DNA from: Symbiodinium natans | Lineage: Eukaryota; Sar; Dinophyceae; Suessiales; Symbiodiniaceae | Reading direction: 5' to 3' | Length of the DNA: 62,000 nucleotides | NCBI GenBank assembly: GCA_905221605.1 | Contig: CAJNDS010002111.1 | Location: 65,001-127,000 of the forward strand | Shown: piece by piece, positions 22,815 through 32,560 of the stretch | Position numbering within the stretch: position 1 is the first letter of the stretch | Layout of the letters: each line of letters opens with the position of its first letter | Position numbers and translations under genes: made by a program | Notes under the pieces: model-generated | Database searches by the model: none | What the model saw: only the letters and a program-made list of their open reading frames with translations | What the model was told of the DNA's origin: nothing

Positions 22815-23230
22815 AGCTTCCAAATAGACCCTATTTAAGCCACCCACGGGGGGGGGGGGCGCAGCCCCCCCCCCCCCGTTTGCAAAACAATGCTCGCATC
22901 ATCATGGGTTTTGGAAGGGATTCGTATGATTGAAGCAAGTTTGGCCCGGCTACCCCCCACCCCGGGAATGCTCTCATGATGGGTTCGGAAAGGATTCCTT
23001 TGCTTTGAAGCAAGCTGGCATGGCTTTAAGAAGCGGGGGGGTTGGGGGGGGCGCAGCCCCCCCCATTTGCAAACCCAATGCTCGCATGATAGGCTTGGAC
23101 AGGATTCATATGCTGAGAAGCGAGTTGGCACGGTTTTAAAGAGGGGGGGGGTCGGGCGGGGTGCAGCCCTCCCTCCACCGTTTGCAAACACAATGCTCGC
23201 ATGATGGCCTTGGGAATTGGGGAGGAAATT
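22815..23230. repeat. Tandem G/C-tract element, about 90-bp unit
   Basis: Four degenerate units of long C and G runs plus AATGCTCGCATGATGG-like and AGGATTC-like segments. It begins with CTTCCAAATAGACCCTATTT, shared with 11512-11610. Confidence 0.85.
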
Positions 23231-23270
23231 GCAAAACAAATGACCTGGGGGGTGGGGAGGAGGGGGGGGG

Positions 23271-23365
23271 CGTTTTTTTTTTTTGCTGCGGGTGCGGGGG
23301 CGCGTTTTTTTTTGCTGCGGGTGCGGGGGCGCGTTTTTTTTTTTGCTGCGGGTGCGGGGGCGACA
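23271..23365. repeat. T-tract / GCTGCGGGTGCGGGGGCGCG minisatellite, second site
   Basis: Three copies of the unit found at 10330-10515. Confidence 0.92.
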
Positions 23366-23641
23366 CACGCCAGGTCACTCACTCACCGGGGCGGCCCCCG
23401 AAAAAAGCACCCAAAGCAAAAAAGCACCCACAACAAAAAAAAACACGGGTTCCGTGCAAATGTCTGCTTACTAGGTCCAACGGACGCACTCTATGCAGAC
23501 TTCGGACAGTCCGCACGCAAGCAAGCAAGCAAACCCTAAACCCTAAACCCTAAACCCTAAACCCTAAACCCTAAACCCTAAACCCTATAAACCCTAAACC
23601 CTAAACTTTAGGCCCTAAACCCTAAACCGCAAACACTACAC

Positions 23642-23777
23642 CCATTGAGGCAGCCAAGCTGCCACCAAGACGACCTCGTGCGAGGCCACCCGAGTGACCT
23701 TCCAACCTTCGCTGGGCTCGTCCGCCTGAGCAGAAACGGAGGGGCCCGGAATGCCTAACACACATACATACGTATAA

Positions 23778-23814
<37 letters not shown>

Positions 23815-25184
23815 GATATACACACATATACATTACGCATATATAGATCAATACATACATATTATGGACTCTGAACTGAGGGACTTGAGGTGGATTCTGG
23901 TGCTTTCGGGTGCTTCGGTATTCAATATGTCCGGTTTCGAGGGATGAGAGTGCCAGGTGCTTAGGGCACTTTCATGTCAGCTTTCCACCTGCCAACTTTA
24001 CAAGCCCCAAGAAAAAGATCTCACGAAACACGGAAAACGCTCAAACCCTAACCCCTAACCCCTAACCCCTAACCCCTAAACCCTAAACCCTAAACCCTAA
24101 ACCCTAAACCCTAAACCCTAAACCCTAAACCCTAAACCCTAAACCCTAAACCCTAAACCTCTGAACCTTACCAAGTTTGCTGTGTAGAAGCACCCTACAC
24201 CCTAAAACCCCAAACCCCCAACACCCGCAAAACCCTAGAACCCTAAAACCCTAAACCCTTAAAACCCTAAAACCCTAAAACCCTAAAACCCTAAAACCCT
24301 AAACCCTAAAACCCTAAAACCCTAAAACCCCCCAAACCCCAAAAAACCTAAACCCCAAACCCACCTGGGAGGCGATCAGGACTTGGTCCTTCAGTGCGTG
24401 GAAGGTGAGGGTGTCGCCCAGAAGCGCCTCTGCCTGCAGAAGCCTGATGGGGCTTTAGGGGTTGCAGGGGTGGGTGTTAGGGTTTTGGGGGTGTTAGGGT
24501 TTTGGGGGTGTTAGGTGTTAGGGGTTTGGTGGGGTGTTAGGGGTGTTCGGGGTGTTGGGGTTTTGGGGGTGTTAGGTGTTAGGGGTTTTCAGGGTGTCGG
24601 GGGTGTTGGGGTGTTAGGGGTTTTGGAGGTGTTACGGGTTTTAGGGTGCTAGGGGTTTAGGGTTTAGGGTGTTAGGGGTTTAGGGGTTCAGGGCTTTAGG
24701 ATGTTAGGGGTTTAGGGCTTCAGGGTGTTAGGCTAGTTAGGGGTTTAGGGGTTTAGGGTGTTAGGGGATTGGGGTGTTAGGGTTTGTGGTTGGGGGCGTA
24801 GGGTTCTACTGCCCGAGATTCCAACACCCCAGGCCCCACCAAACTTTTGTAACTTAACGAGGAGGAATAGACCACCATGTCCTCGGTCCCTGCATACTTG
24901 GAGGTTCATGGGTAGTTATAAGCAGGGCTAGAAGTACCCCACATGGGGATATAAGTGAAATTCCCCTACTTATATCCCTACTAAGCAACGTGGCCTGAAC
25001 CCTAAACCCTAAACTCTAAACCCTAAACCCTAAACCCTAAGCCCTAAACCCTAAACCCCAAGCCCTGAAACTTCTGTGCTTGTCTGGGCCCAGTGGCGCT
25101 TCGTGAAGAGCCTCCGGCCGCGGAGCGGCCGGATCCCAGCGCGCGGGAGGCGGTGCCTGCCAGAGAGGAGCTCCGGCACACGGG
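23642..25184 (-). CDS. Minus-strand gene model, three chained exons
   Basis: Exons 25072-25184 (RVPELLSGRHRLPRAGIRPL...), 24365-24433 (AEALLGDTLTFHALKDQVLI...) and 23642-23725 (ADEPSEGWKVTRVASHEVVL...AAWLPQW) join in phase 0. Splice sites are clear: TCTGCAG|GCAGAGG and CAG|GTGGGTTT around the second, TGCTCAG|GCGGAC and TGG|GTGTAG around the third. The introns hold TTTAGGG repeats just after the donors and C-rich repeats further on. A TA microsatellite (23786-23812) lies in the last intron. No family recognised; start and stop codons not found. Confidence 0.65.
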
Positions 25185-25370
25185 CTGAGGGGGATTTAGG
25201 GCTTATAGGGTTTAGGGTTTAGGGTTTAGGGTTTAGGGTTTAGGGTTTAGGGTTTAGGGTTTAGGGTTTAGGGTTTAGGGTTTAGGGTTTAGGGTTTAGG
25301 GTTTAGGGTTTAGGGTTTGGGGTTTAGGGCCCTGAAGTCCGCACGTGGAAGCCTTGAACCCCCCAAAAAC

Positions 25371-25649
25371 CTCAGAAGCACCCCCGAAAACTGGCCATTC
25401 GCCCTGAGGGAGCGCCTGATGGAGTGGTTCAAACACAGTACTCACAGCAAGGTAAGGATTGAACCACAATGACTCTAGCAAAGAAGAGTCAGGGACAGCG
25501 TGCCAGCCGGGAGGAACAATACGGCCAGCACGTTGACGACGCAATGCAATCCCTCCCCTCGTAGTCCAAGCGCTGCTTGAGGAAAGACTAAAGACATATG
25601 AGCGTGAAGGAACGATAAGCATCAGGAGAAAACTAAGCCTCAGGTCCAT
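25371..25649 (-). CDS. Candidate first exon with signal-peptide-like start
   Basis: The frame opens with ATG at 25649, MDLRLSFLLMLIVPSRSYVF, a charged start and hydrophobic core typical of a signal peptide, followed by a Ser- and Arg-rich stretch. It runs 93 codons to GAG|GTTTTTGG in phase 0. A TTTAGGG block follows the donor. The next downstream exon compatible in phase is 24365. A plus-strand frame over 25376-25451 is also open and was rejected as a shadow. If this is a dinoflagellate, a signal peptide plus Ser/Arg-rich segment is how plastid precursors start, but that is speculation. Confidence 0.45.
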
Positions 25650-25802
25650 CGCAGTATATGCCTTTTCGACAAAAGTATCAAACCCAGAATTTCGCTCCCA
25701 ACCGTAAACCCTAAACCCTAAACCCTAAAACCTAAACCCTAAACCCTAAAACCTAAACCCTAAACCCTAAACCCTAAACCCTAAACCCTAAACCCTGGGA
25801 AG

Positions 25803-25867
25803 CACCCCGGGGCCGCCTGGCTCCTTCCCTGCCGGCCCAGGCCACGCAGGCGCACCAGCAGCCGCAT
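25803..25867 (-). CDS. Candidate linker exon
   Basis: DAAAGAPAWPGPAGKEPGGP on the minus strand. First codon positions are strongly G-biased, with donor GGG|GTGCTTCC and TTTAGGG repeats at 25878 upstream. Low complexity, so function cannot be inferred. Confidence 0.4.
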
Positions 25868-25970
25868 CCTCCATTGGTTTAGGGTTTAGGGTTTAGGGTT
25901 AAGGGTTTAGGGTGTTCCTGGAGTAAGGTGCATTTGTTAGGTACCTATGAAGACACGGGCTTTTGAAACT

Positions 25971-26200
25971 TAGGGTACCCAAGAAGGGAGAATCACTTAG
26001 AGAACTGGCCGCTGATGGTGCTGCGGCTTTGGCCCTTTCTTGGGAGAATGGTCTTGGAGCTTTCTTGTTCGAACTGCTCCAGGCTCTAGGGGTTCGGGGT
26101 TCTTGGGAGTTTGGGACAGCTTCACAGCCTGATTCACAGCCGCAAGGAGTATGCTGTCTTCTGGTTCCAGAGCGAAGGAACAGGATCAGCTCAACCCTAA
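25971..26200 (+). CDS. Candidate plus-strand exon
   Basis: Open frame including LRELAADGAAALALSWENGL and FLFELLQALG, with a G-rich first codon position. A minus-strand frame (25899-26207) is open too. No ATG begins the plus frame, so this would be an internal exon. Unknown function. Confidence 0.35.
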
Positions 26201-26253
26201 ACCCCATACCGAAACTTTAAACCCTAAGCCCCAAACCCTGAACAGAACCTAAC

Positions 26254-26313
26254 AACAGCTGCTTCCAAGAAGGCCCGAGCATCCGGGTGTAGATGAGCCT
26301 TCGCTGCGAGCGA
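26254..26313 (-). CDS. Candidate exon, 20 aa
   Basis: SLAAKAHLHPDARAFLEAAV between acceptor CCCAG and donor GTTAGG, phase 0 at both ends. C-rich repeats precede and G-rich repeats follow in sense direction. Unknown family. Confidence 0.6.
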
Positions 26314-26513
26314 CTGGGTTTTGGGGATGGGTTTGGGTCATTCGGGGTTTTTCGGGGTTTCGGGCTGAAGGGCTAGGGTTTCGGAGTTTAGGGTTAGTTG
26401 AGGAGTGCTGAGGGATGTTGAGGGTCTCCGGACGTGGGGCTTGCTGACAAGCAAACGAAACATGTATAGAACCCCTGAAATATTTAGTCTCAGCGGCCGC
26501 TCTCTCGTCTCAG

Positions 26514-26610
26514 ATCTCAAATTGCTCAAGTTTTGGGCTTGGCAGGACAACCTTGTGGCACCCTCACAGCTCTGGCGGCTTAGGGAGCTAGAGCCTTTTG
26601 TGGAGAGGAG
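26514..26610 (+). CDS. Candidate plus-strand exon
   Basis: LKLLKFWAWQDNLVAPSQLW and RLRELEPFVER follow a good acceptor (ctctcgtctcag), and the donor GAG|GTTGTG closes it. A long minus-strand frame overlaps, so strand is uncertain. Confidence 0.35.
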
Positions 26611-26856
26611 GTTGTGTGAAGGTTTAGGGTTTAAGGTGGGGGCCTTCTACGATGTGGGCCTCGATTCAACTACCGGAGGCCTTTCCTGATTGTCCAACTC
26701 TTTGACATGGGAAGACGAGACCTTGTAGGGCTTACACGTCGGGTTTCGGGTTCTAGGGTTTAGGGTTTAGGGTTTAGGGCTCAGGGCTCAGGGTTCAGGT
26801 TCAGAGTTGAGGGCGGGTCTTGTAGCCCAGAGGTTCCGACACTCACACCCCCGCAG

Positions 26857-26934
26857 CGACACTGAGCGGCTGCGAGAGCTCTGCCGGGAAGCCGAGGCAA
26901 ACCTTGCATTCTTTAAAGGGCACAAAAAGCGTGG
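26857..26934 (+). CDS. Candidate plus-strand exon
   Basis: DTERLRELCREAEANLAFFK after the acceptor cacacccccgcag, ending at a GT next to the dispersed element at 26940. The minus strand is open as well. Confidence 0.35.
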
Positions 26935-26937
26935 GTG

Positions 26938-27055
26938 GTACATGGGTCGGAATCAATACTGATAGCATTCCCTTGTGGTCCCTATACAAGTACACTACAA
27001 CAAGCCTCAAAACCCTGTTCCAATCCTTAAGGGCCCCTCTCTTATACACCCCCTC
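26938..27055 (+). mobile_element. Dispersed element copy A
   Basis: Shares GGGTCGGAATCAATACT, ATTCCCTTGTGGTCCCT and a 3' end like TTCCAATCCTTAAGG with copies at 32692-32854, 33000-33085, 36270-36370 and 55253-55350. About 110-165 bp, no coding capacity. Confidence 0.65.
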
Positions 27056-27291
27056 GTCGCCTAAGGATCCAGGAGAAACCCGGGGAGCATCCTTCTGCTT
27101 CTGTGCTAGGAGCAAATACACCCACAAAACCCCCCTTCGCACGCCCCAAACCCTAAACCCTAAACCCTAAACCCTAAACCCTAAACCCTAAACCCTAAAC
27201 CCTAAACCCTAAACCCTAAACCCTAAACCCTAAACCCTTCTGAAACTAAAGGCGCCATGAGATCTCAACCCTGACTCCTACATGTCCTAGG

Positions 27292-27432
27292 ACAGATTTG
27301 ACCGAGCAGCGCCCTTCTTTGGGTGGCTGGTGACCCGCACTAGTGGTCTCGCGGAGAGAAGGCGCTGTTGCCGAGCTCGGCCAGTCCACCTCGCTCTGCA
27401 GGAAAAGCAGTGGCTTAGGATTCAGAGTTAAA
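27292..27432 (+). CDS. Ambiguous exon island
   Basis: Plus strand reads DRFDRAAPFFGWLVTRTSGL after a tag acceptor and stays open to a TAA at 27430. Minus strand reads SEVDWPSSATAPSLRETTSA after cctgcag. Composition does not separate them. Coding is likely, strand is not settled. Confidence 0.3.
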
Positions 27433-27600
27433 ATATCTATATATATATGTATCTCTACATATATATATAGATATATTTATGTTTATATTTATTTGTTTAG
27501 TTGTATATTTGTATTGCTGTATTTCTATGTAGATGGTATAGCTGGGTTAAGTTTGGGCAGATGCTTGGGGATGACAGGACTGTTCTCTACTGTTCTCACA

Positions 27601-28182
27601 TCAAAGCGCGCCCAGCCGCAGCTCGATGGCATATTGACCGGCGACGCAGTGAAGATGCCATCGCTGGCCGAGGAAAGACAACGCCGCCTCCATCTCCGCG
27701 AAAAGCTGGAGAGCCCTGTTGGTCAGTCGGGCTGATGTGATTTCCAGGAGCTCCTGACGATGGGCCTCGGCCGCCTCGTCTACCTCCGAGGCATGTCGCA
27801 TCACCTGCGTAAAGTCCAGTGGCTTGGGCGCGGCCCGCTGGAGCGCTAAGAACTGGGTCTCGCCCTCAGTGGCACCTGCACCCAGTAGTTGCGCGGCCGT
27901 GGTGGCACGCTGAACCCCATCCAGGGCAGTCTCCTGCGCCTCCCGCAAGAACTGCAAGCGCTCCTGGCCGCTTTCGCCTGGGCCCTGACCCTCTTGTCGT
28001 CGCCGCTTCGCTGCAGACTCCAGTAGCAGCCGCTCGACGCAGCGAATCGGGGTTGCATCTGGGTCCTCCCAGACAGGCTCAAGGGTTCCATCCGCGTGCT
28101 GGTCAAAACGCTGCAGCACCGCGTTTACGGGGCTCTCGAGAACTACAGGGACTCTCGCGGCAGAGCCATCATGCGCCGCCAT
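27601..28182 (-). CDS. Hypothetical protein, 193 aa, single exon
   Basis: Complete frame from ATG at 28182 to TGA at 27601, the longest uninterrupted coding-like frame in the window and free of telomere repeats. It starts MAAHDGSAARVPVVLESPVN, has a basic segment AAKRRRQEGQ around residue 57-66, and a C-terminal half rich in Ala, Glu and Leu that should be alpha-helical (LDFTQVMRHASEVDEAAEAH). Having one long exon among genes of tiny exons is unusual and could mean a retrogene or an element-derived gene. I recognise no domain. Confidence 0.7.
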   Translation of the reverse strand: MAAHDGSAARVPVVLESPVNAVLQRFDQHADGTLEPVWEDPDATPIRCVERLLLESAAKRRRQEGQGPGESGQERLQFLREAQETALDGVQRATTAAQLLGAGATEGETQFLALQRAAPKPLDFTQVMRHASEVDEAAEAHRQELLEITSARLTNRALQLFAEMEAALSFLGQRWHLHCVAGQYAIELRLGAL

Positions 28183-28260
28183 GCCATGAGAGCCAGAAAC
28201 CCCAAAAACACTGCTAGGATCAGCATGGATCAGCTATCAACTGCATGTTCGAGTATGAGC

Positions 28261-29107
28261 CTACAGGAGTGCTCGTTTAGTGACTCTTCGGACTTCTAAG
28301 CGCTGGCTAGGGCTCCGATGCACCTGGCGCTTCCTCAACGACTGCGGGGCTGCAAGGCGAGTAACGGACCGCCATGGACCGCAGGCAACATTGCAGCTCA
28401 TTTTCCCGGTAGCGTCACCAGTCCGGCATGGGCACATCCTGTTGACACAGGTCATTTGGGTCGCTTGGTTCACTCTTCCACTATCAATCAAGGCCAAACT
28501 CGCCATGACAAACCCAGAGCCAGGAGCTACCACATGAGCCAGCAGCTTCAAGCCAGCAGCCTTAGAGCCGTCACGAACATCCCCAAACCCCAAGCCCTGC
28601 CCTACTCCACAAAGCCGACCGGCTTTGCTGCAGTGAAGGGCGGAGGTTGGGACCCCGACAGAGGGGCCGAAGATTGAAACAGTCAGGCAGAGATATTGAA
28701 GGTCCTAAGGTGGTGCTTGCGCCCGAAAACAGAAGCCTCCAGACTTGTGTGTAGTTCTTCGGGCAAACCCTCTTCCTAAGTCCCGGGTCCCCTGATTTAT
28801 GCAGATGTAAACTACCACAGACACACCCAGAAGAGCCCCAGATTCCCAGCACTGATCCCACTGTCCTCATTGCTAGGGTCCTCCAGGGGCTGCAGCCACC
28901 TCCCGCAAGAAAACTGGACTCTGCGCACTTAAGTGAGGGGGCTAGCAGCTTTTTTGGGAACCTGCCAATCTTGGCCGTGCGAAGTTCGTGCATCCAGCAC
29001 CCGGAAAGAGGAAGCGGCCACAGCCGCAAGAAACCTCAAGCCCTGGAAGGCATCGTGGCCTTGTGAGAAACTCGCACTTCTCCGGGCAGACGCGGCCGCC
29101 AGCCTAC
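28261..29107. other. Unassigned region with several open frames
   Basis: Minus-strand frames are open over 28261-28593 and 28571-29029, plus-strand over 28318-28677. Around 29035-29107 a minus-strand exon is plausible (AGGRVCPEKCEFLTRPRCLP between tggtag and GAG|GTTTCTTG). I cannot choose a gene model. Confidence 0.3.
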
Positions 29108-29221
29108 CATGAACGTCGGGTCGCAGTTTGGGTCTCGGGATCAGGGGGAGTTTGGAATTCGGGATTTAGGGTCTCGCGTTGCGTGCCGCCTTGCACTCGT
29201 TCCGCAGCGGGCAGCAGAGGC

Positions 29222-30510
29222 AAGGCACGACCAGGCGGCCCTCTCCCTCTGCCTGACAGAAGAGTTTGAAGGGTTTTGGGGTTTGGGAGAGGGTCCGGGG
29301 GTTCGAATACAAGTAAACTACAATTGCAAGCTGCCGGGGTCTAGCGGCGATGGTGGTGTCAAGTAAGTAGGCTATTGGAAAGACACCTGTCGGAGTGAAG
29401 GGTCCACGCCATCGACTTGATCATAGCCTCCCTGCCGAAGAAGGAACCCCGGGACCCATCTAACTAGGGCCCTTAGACCCCAAACCGTAACCCTAAATCA
29501 ACCCTAAACCCTAAATCAACCCTAAGCCCTAAATCAACCCTAAACCCTCAAAACCCGAAAGCCCTGGAAGCTTCCGTCTCCTGGCCTCCTGCAAGAAGTT
29601 CGGCAGGCGTGCCGCGAAAATATCCAGTGGCTCCAGGTTTCCTGAGGGAAAAGTTTAGGGTTCTAGAGTTTAGAGGTTAGGGGGTACCCCCCCCTAGGTG
29701 TCCGGGAGCGGAGGTGGGTGAAGGGCTTTGGGTGACAGGATTACAGCGTTTAGGGTGTAGGCATGAATAATAAATAGCGCTGAGGGCTTGTAAGGCTGAG
29801 TTCTTTGCTTCAAATGAGGGGTCCCCTGTCAGATAGCTTGTACCATTCGCAAACTGTGCTTGCCAGGGCTTCTTACGTTAAGAGTAAACGAAACTGAATG
29901 CTGGCACCGATCGGCGCGCGGGGAAAGTCAGCCACATCTATAGAACAACCGCAACATCTTTTCTTGTCCAGCGTCTTCGCCGCCGGCGCATGAAGACCCG
30001 ATGTCCTTCTGCACTGACGATGGAGGAAACCTCCTGGCGTCAGACACCGTGTGCAGTCTAGTGATTAGGGCGACTAGGCTTTGGGGTTCAGGGTTTAGGG
30101 ATTGGAATTGTAGGGTAATCCAGAAGCTGAACCTGATGATGCAGGTTGCGCTTTCCGGCTTGAAAAAAGGGCTGCAGCATCAGCGAATTAAACCTGCGCA
30201 AACTATCGAGCTGGTGTTCCTTCTGCGTCCATGTTTCGTGCGATTGCTCTTGTGATCCCGGTGCTAGGTGCCGATATGCCCCCTCATGTGAAAGCACCTC
30301 ACTGGTAAAAAGCCATGCTTTGCTTTCCAGTAAAGGGGAAGATGGGCTGATTATGAACGTTGGTCCACTGACAAATCTGCCAGAACATGCGGAGCTTGGC
30401 AATGTTTCTGTTCGCGGCATCTCGGGTGCATCAGGTAGGGGCTCCTCAGATGTCCATCTGTCAGCAAGCCTTTTCTCAGAGTAAGAGGCAAGGTCAGGTC
30501 GGGAAAGCAC
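29222..30510 (-). CDS. Minus-strand gene model, partly phase-chained
   Basis: Exons: 30133-30510 (begins VLSRPDLASYSEKRLADRWT after ag; donor CAG|GTTCAG), 29950-30033 (EVSSIVSAEGHRVFM then six Arg), 29555-29641 (NLEPLDIFAARLPNFLQEAR...), 29387-29459 (GSRGSFFGREAMIKSMAWTL...), 29222-29282 (QRERAAWSCLASAARCGT; 3' end uncertain). Phases agree for 30133 to 29950 and for 29555 to 29387 to 29222; the join 29950 to 29555 is not resolved. Acceptors such as cttttccctcag and the donor CAG|GTGTCT are strong. Phase also permits this to continue from the RPC34 exon at 30665, but the sequence does not resemble the RPC34 C-terminus. Function unknown. Confidence 0.5.
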
Positions 30511-32560
30511 CTGGACCTGATACGTAATTGTGGTAGTTTAGACCAACCTAAACCCGACTATGCCCCATAAACCCCTAAAACCCCTAAAACCCCTAAAACC
30601 CCTAAACCCCTAAACCCCCAAACCCCTAAACCCCTCAACCCCTAACCCTTTTTCACCCCCAGACCTCGTCCAACTCCAGGGTCTTCATGATGCAGAGGAT
30701 GTCCTCCTGAATGGTTTGGGCTATTGGGGGCCTGAAAGGGCGAAAACGCCGGGTTTAGAGTTTAGGGTTTAGAAACCTAAGCCCTGAGCCACGGAGCTGG
30801 GGAATCTTGGGGGGTGTGAAGCTAAGCCTGAAACCCGAAATCCCCAACAGAATTCTATGCACTGCAGCTGGGGTGTAGGAATTTAAGGAAAAAGGAACCC
30901 TAAACCTGAAACCCTAACCCTAAAGCCTAAGCCCGAAACCCTAAGCCCGATTTATTAAGGAAGAAGTAGGGTCGCAAGGCGTAAGGATTGAAGCTTCCCA
31001 TGCAAGGCTTAGGCTTTCGCTGTTCGGCCTCAAGCCCTAAAGCCCCCTAAGCCCTGCACCCTAAACCCTAAACCCGAAACCCTCACCCTAAAGCCTAAGC
31101 CCTAAACCCTAAGCCTTAAACCCTACACCTTAAACCTGAAACCCCCCTAAGCCCTACAGCCTAAAGCCCGAAACATCCCCAGGGCCTCGGTGGGCACCTG
31201 GGGCGCGGGATGCTGCATCACCTTGGGCTTCTAAAAGCATGCAGAGAAAAAGAAAAGGAGATTTAGGGTTTAGGGTTTGGGGTTTAGGGCTTGGGGTTGA
31301 GGGTTTGGGGTTTGGGGTTTGGGGTTTGGGGTTTGGGGTTTGGGGTTTGGGGTTTGGGGTTTGGGGTTTGGGGTTTGGGGTTTGGGGTTTGGGGTTTGGG
31401 GTTTGGGGTTTGGGGTTTAGGGCTTAGTTAGGGTTAAGTTTTAGGGCTTGGAGGGGGGTAGTAGTTTAGGGTTTAGGGTTTAGGGCTTAGGGTTTAGGGT
31501 TTAGGGTCGGTACCCTTAAGGGTTCCGAAGAATGACCCACTACTCGTGTAGGGTACTATTTGGGGGCTCTACTTTTTGGATCCTCCCAGGGGTGGTGGCA
31601 TCGGATGGCTGAGGACGGAGTATTTCAGATGCCAGAGCGCGCATCCCCCGAGCCTGACCCTGACAAACCTCGGCCCCAACCTGCCACTACGTCACCTTCG
31701 GTCGGGAAGTGTCCCAGCGCTTCGCAGTTCTTGAGAGGGCACAGTCGAGATTTATTGCTAGCCGCTAGCCACGTGTTCTTTCTCATATTGCTCTGTTGCC
31801 GAGGGTCAAAGCGATAGAGATCCGCCTGCGAAACGGGACGCTCGGGGCTCTTGTCCATGAAGGCGAGACAGTACTCCCGCAAAGTCTCCTGAGCTGATTT
31901 AGGGTTTAAGGGTTTAGGGTTTAAGGTTTAGGGTTTAGGGCTTAGGCTCTCGGAATTGAATGGGGCTTGAGGCTGCCAAACAGCAAGGCGTTTCACCGGA
32001 AGGTCTGCAATGAAGTCACGAAGCTTCCTGCAACCGTGCAGTATGGCCGCCCTACACCGTTTTCAGCCCGAAAACCCTACAGGCCTAAAAATATTAACCC
32101 TAAACCCTTCTAAGCCCTAAAACCCTGAAGCCTTGAAAACCTTAACCCTAAACCCAGAGCCCTGAACCCTTTTAAGCCCTGAAAAGGTTTTCAACATTAA
32201 AACGGCAGGGGATCAACCCAGCTGTAGTTGAACTCGCCGTCTTTGTACCATGTGCCTGACGACACGCAGTAGCTTCCGAAGATAGGCATGGTCACAAATG
32301 ACAGGGTTTAGGGTTTTGGGTTTAGGGTGTAGGGGCAGCTCGCACTTGATGGACCTTTCAAACGACAGGCAAGATCAAGAGAACAGCCTCCGGCCTCGTG
32401 ACCACAAGTCCCCAAGCCAAGCCCAAGCCCGGACCCCTGGGAGGATCCAAAAAATAGATGCCCGTAAGGGTTCCTAAAACCCTAAACCCTAAACCCTAAA
32501 CCCTAAACCCTAAACCCTAAACCCTAAACCCTAAACCCTAAACCCTAAACCCTAAACTCA
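29480..32560. repeat. Telomere-like blocks, 29.5-32.6 kb
   Basis: CCCTAAA variants at 29480-29560, 30540-30650, 30895-31170 and 32471-32560. TTTAGGG at 31255-31290, 31460-31507 and 31895-31945. A homogeneous TTTGGGG run covers 31305-31420. Confidence 0.9.

Larger units (their letters stand above)
23531..27237. repeat. Telomere-like blocks, 23.5-27.2 kb
   Basis: CCCTAAA at 23531-23610, 24038-24160, 24235-24355, 25000-25070, 25703-25797 and 27147-27237. TTTAGGG or TTAGGGGT variants at 24446-24800, 25205-25328, 25878-25915 and 26755-26790. Each block borders an exon-like island. Confidence 0.9.

Noticed and set aside
25376-25451. Plus-strand exon STPENWPFALRERLMEWFKH
   Set aside because: Good splice sites, but the minus strand has an ATG-initiated frame three times longer with a donor in phase with further exons.
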